Source of the DNA: Pisaster brevispinus
Taxonomy: Eukaryota; Echinodermata; Asteroidea; Forcipulatida; Asteriidae
Length of the DNA: 64,000 nt
Assembly (NCBI GenBank): GCA_023634235.1
Contig: JAMKCF010000002.1
Coordinates: 12,165,091-12,229,090, forward strand
Direction: 5' to 3'
Position numbers and translations under genes: made by a program. The stretch's first letter is position 1. The number at the start of each line of letters is the position of its first letter. The notes under the pieces were generated by a model. It had not been told where the DNA came from. It did not search any database and saw only the letters and a program-made list of their open reading frames with translations. Of the stretch, positions 61,539 through 64,000 are shown piece after piece.

Positions 61539-63182
61539 CTTTTCATGTCAAGTCTTTCCATAACATAATCTTCGAGATCCTTCTCACTGTGTATGAACTG
61601 CCAAGAAGCACACAGCTTCTCCATATTTGTCAAGACCTCCAAGACGCTCCTCAGACCCTGGGCTTTGTTCAGTCGACGTCCGGGCTCCCCAGCCTTCTCC
61701 CACAGATAGATGGTGATCAACTCCAAAGGGTAGGACTTCTGGAGATACTTAGGGAGGAATTTAGACGCCCAATACTTAACCAGGCGTATCAACTCCTTCA
61801 CGTGGCCGGGTTGTGCCTTGACAAACCGCACTTGGTTCTGAACGAATGATGCGGAATAAAGCTGTCTTGTTCCATGTCCGACTTCGAGCATTGACCGGAA
61901 CATTTCGCAAAGCTGAAAGAGAAAAAAAATCCCACTATAAGCACTGTGTATTCGAGAGCCGATTTATGAAGATGAAAACACCAACTTGTTCAAATTGCAG
62001 ACATGTCAAGTAAACTAAACGGACTTGTTTATGTTATTAAAGTGGAACTCCAAGGTCAAGTTCTTTTTTTGTGATGAACTCATTTTACATTATATAGAGT
62101 CCTAAAACGAGGTGGGATTATAAATCTCTAACATCACGTTAAAATGCTGTAATTTGCTATTGTAGTCAATACCCTTCCAGTTCAAAATTTGTCAATATCC
62201 AAACATTCCTTGACCTCATTTTTTGGTCTACATGGTTCTGCATTTTTATATGGGGGTACTTTGGGTTCGCTCCTGTCTTTCGATGATATTCAATAGAGAC
62301 GACCTTGAATTTGACCTTTTGGCTGACGAAACAATCATCCTTGGAATGTAAAAGACCCATTAGTTGTTGAAATATAATGACGTCATGCTGCAAATTTCGT
62401 AAAAACGTCAGGAATAAACCATCAATTCAAGTTTACTGGAAAATGAGTACATCACCAAAATGAATTTGACCTTGAAGTTCCTCTTTAAATATTTGGCGCA
62501 TGGATTTAATTTGATCGTGGTATTGTCAGGGTGCAGAGATTTAATTTTGTTTATATTTACTGTGCTTTGGTAATCTTGTTTTACTTACACGACTCATAAG
62601 GTTTAGCATTGTCCGTTGTTGGAAGAAGGTCGACTTCAATCCATTGACTGCCATTGACTTTTATCTTGAAGTTCACCAAGTAATCATCGAATCGTATGAT
62701 TTCGACGCTCGGCTCATCTCGCAAAGTTGACTTTATGTCATCAATGATTCTTGACAGAGTTTTCTTGTATTCTTCCTTTCCAATCTCCGCGATTGGTTTT
62801 AGATATGGTTTGTTGACGAATGCAACCAGATCTACGTCCGAGAGATCTTTTACCATAGTACCTTTTCCGAGCGATCCACCCTGCAAATGACACAAAACAG
62901 TTTAGTTTTTCAACTAATATCAAATTTTCAATTTTACTTACCTTGACAACTTTATCAACATCGAAGTCGAGAATGTCAGCGGAGCAATGCCTGTGAATGT
63001 GTCTGACCACACTGTCGACTGCTGATCGGCAGTCAATGGCGAAGGCGTCCGTTCCACGTTGTATGTTCTCATTATACCAAGTCTCTAGTTGATCCGCAGA
63101 CAAACACCAGGGCTCTTCCTCCTCCAGGACCAACCCACCGTCTCTTCACCTGACAATAGCGTGCCCATCTTGTTTCTGCCAT
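61539..63182 (-). pseudogene. OAS-E pseudogene, exons 1-3
   Basis: Minus-strand exon relics: 62942-63182, 62589-62880 and 61539-61912. Exon 2 is intact and reads GGSLGKGTMVKDLSDVDLVA and WIEVDLLPTTDN, nearly identical to OAS-B. Exon 1 lacks 31 bp present in OAS-B, removed between two CACC repeats (near 63140). This shifts the frame between the ATG at the MGTLLSGEE segment and EEEEPWC, and a TGA closes the upstream frame. Exon 3 is 374 nt instead of 376: two bases are lost just after its acceptor, a second frameshift. Exons 4-5 are inverted. Together these rule out a normal OAS product. The 3' end of exon 3 resembles the relic at 29006-29097 more than OAS-B exon 3. Confidence 0.85.
62037..62488. 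mobile_element. MITE in OAS-E intron 2 (duplicate of 29787-30237)
   Basis: Same ends, same position in the intron and nearly the same sequence as the OAS-B copy, with small indels. It was carried along by the duplication and is not an independent insertion. Confidence 0.8.
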
Positions 63183-63493
63183 CTGCGGAAAATGTTGAAG
63201 AACAAATACATGTATACAAGTAATTAAGAATAAAACAGCACTTTGAAGTGTATGGGCAAGAAACCAGTCACGTGCAACCCTGCCGCCTGTTAATTTGTTA
63301 CCCATAGTACTAGTTCTACTAATTCAAAATGTGCCCAGACAAAAATAGTTCCCAAATTAGTAGGCAGTTTTGTCTACTGACATTTTTTACAGACAGAAAT
63401 CAACACACACACTCACACACCCTTACCGATGGTGGTTTGTGAGGTCCTGCTATTGTTGTTGTATTATTCCCTTTTCTAAATAATTCTCTTGTG

Positions 63494-63569
63494 GGGTCAA
63501 CGGCAACGGCAACGGCAACGGCAACGGAAACGGCAACGGCAACGGCAACGACCACGACCACAACAACAA

Positions 63570-63637
<68 letters not shown>

Positions 63638-63668
63638 GGCGGCGGCGGCGGCGGCGGCGGAAGCAGCA
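63494..63668. repeat. (CGGCAA)n (CAG)n (CGG)n repeat upstream of OAS-E
   Basis: Duplicate of 31325-31530 with more CGGCAA units (one GGAAAC variant) and a pure CAG run. Repeat-derived open frames are not genes. Confidence 0.9.
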
Positions 63669-64000
63669 GCACCCTTACGAGTCCGGTTTTTGGGGTACTT
63701 CCAATGCTGTTCTATTATTCCCTTTTCTGAAGAAATTCTCTGTTGGGTACCACTACAACAACAAAAACCTTGAGGGGTAGCATTGTCCCGTTGTTACAAA
63801 TAGCCTACCCCGTAAGTTGCCGTGTGTCAGGGCCCACACCCTCCCGAAATAAACAAAGCTTAGGCCTACTACTGAATTTATAACTCACTATAATCATAGG
63901 TCTATGATAATAACGAAAATTTATCAGACGCCGCCTCGTATCCTCAATAAGGTTTTCAATTGCGTTTGACCCTTTGCTATTTTCTGACGAAACATAGATA
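63669..64000. repeat. End of segmental duplication copy 2
   Basis: Continues collinear with 31531-31860 to the window edge, with few substitutions. No gene lies in this part. The counterpart of the small membrane-protein exon (31945-32116) would start just outside. Confidence 0.8.

Noticed and set aside
63072..63305. 77-residue ORF covering OAS-E exon 1
   Set aside because: It is the frame left after the 31-bp deletion plus upstream intron, and does not contain the OAS N-terminal motif.
1..64000. CRISPR arrays, operons, tRNA or rRNA genes
   Set aside because: No regularly spaced repeat-spacer pattern, no polycistronic layout and no recognisable tRNA or rRNA. The only regular array is the spacer-less minisatellite at 35.4 kb.

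Overview
This is intron-rich, repeat-dense animal DNA. AT-rich introns, abundant short foldback and MITE-like repeats, frequent AGGCCTA words and an MSP130-type biomineralisation gene point to an echinoderm. The class cannot be settled from the window alone, though the repeat style looks sea-star-like to me. There are no bacterial-style operons, and no rRNA, tRNA or CRISPR array was seen.

Layout. (1) 1-5.2 kb: non-coding, repeat-bearing. (2) 5.2-19.2 kb, + strand: two tandem copies of an MSP130 / choice-of-anchor-I ectodomain. Eight consecutive exons have identical lengths and phases in both copies. The second copy ends in a hydrophobic tail that looks like a GPI-attachment signal. I find no signal-peptide exon between the copies, and the splice phases allow one two-repeat protein. 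(3) 20.8-63.2 kb, - strand: a cluster of five 2'-5'-oligoadenylate synthase (OAS) paralogues, here called A (20848-25438), B (28687-30999), C (40102-43178), D (43968-49501) and E (about 60.2-63.2 kb, pseudogene). The family has five coding exons: N-terminal helix, GS plus DxD motifs and third Asp, OAS1-C core, PIVLDP exon, short C-terminal exon. A is complete and looks catalytically competent. C is competent apart from an unlocated start codon. B lacks exon 4. D has Asn in place of the third catalytic Asp and has exons 4 and 5 fused. E has two frameshifting deletions and carries exons 4-5 in inverted orientation. (4) 50.1-53.3 kb, + strand, head-to-head with OAS-D: a Cys-rich gene of an unnamed invertebrate family, whose first exon is split by a 923-bp foldback DNA element with a perfect 9-bp target duplication.

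How the cluster grew. Relics of the last MSP130 exons and introns lie just beyond the 3' ends of OAS-B, OAS-C and OAS-E, in the same tail-to-tail arrangement as intact MSP130 and OAS-A. The amplified unit was therefore 'MSP130 3' end plus OAS'. The blocks at about 26.3-32 kb and 57.5-64 kb are two such copies and are nearly identical over their last 2.5-3 kb.

Functionally the window joins a cell-surface glycoprotein of the skeletogenic type with an innate-immune nucleotidyltransferase cluster that is still being born and dying: active-looking, pseudoenzyme, truncated and pseudogene members sit together. kappaB-like palindromes inside a small repeat lie upstream of OAS-A, B and C.
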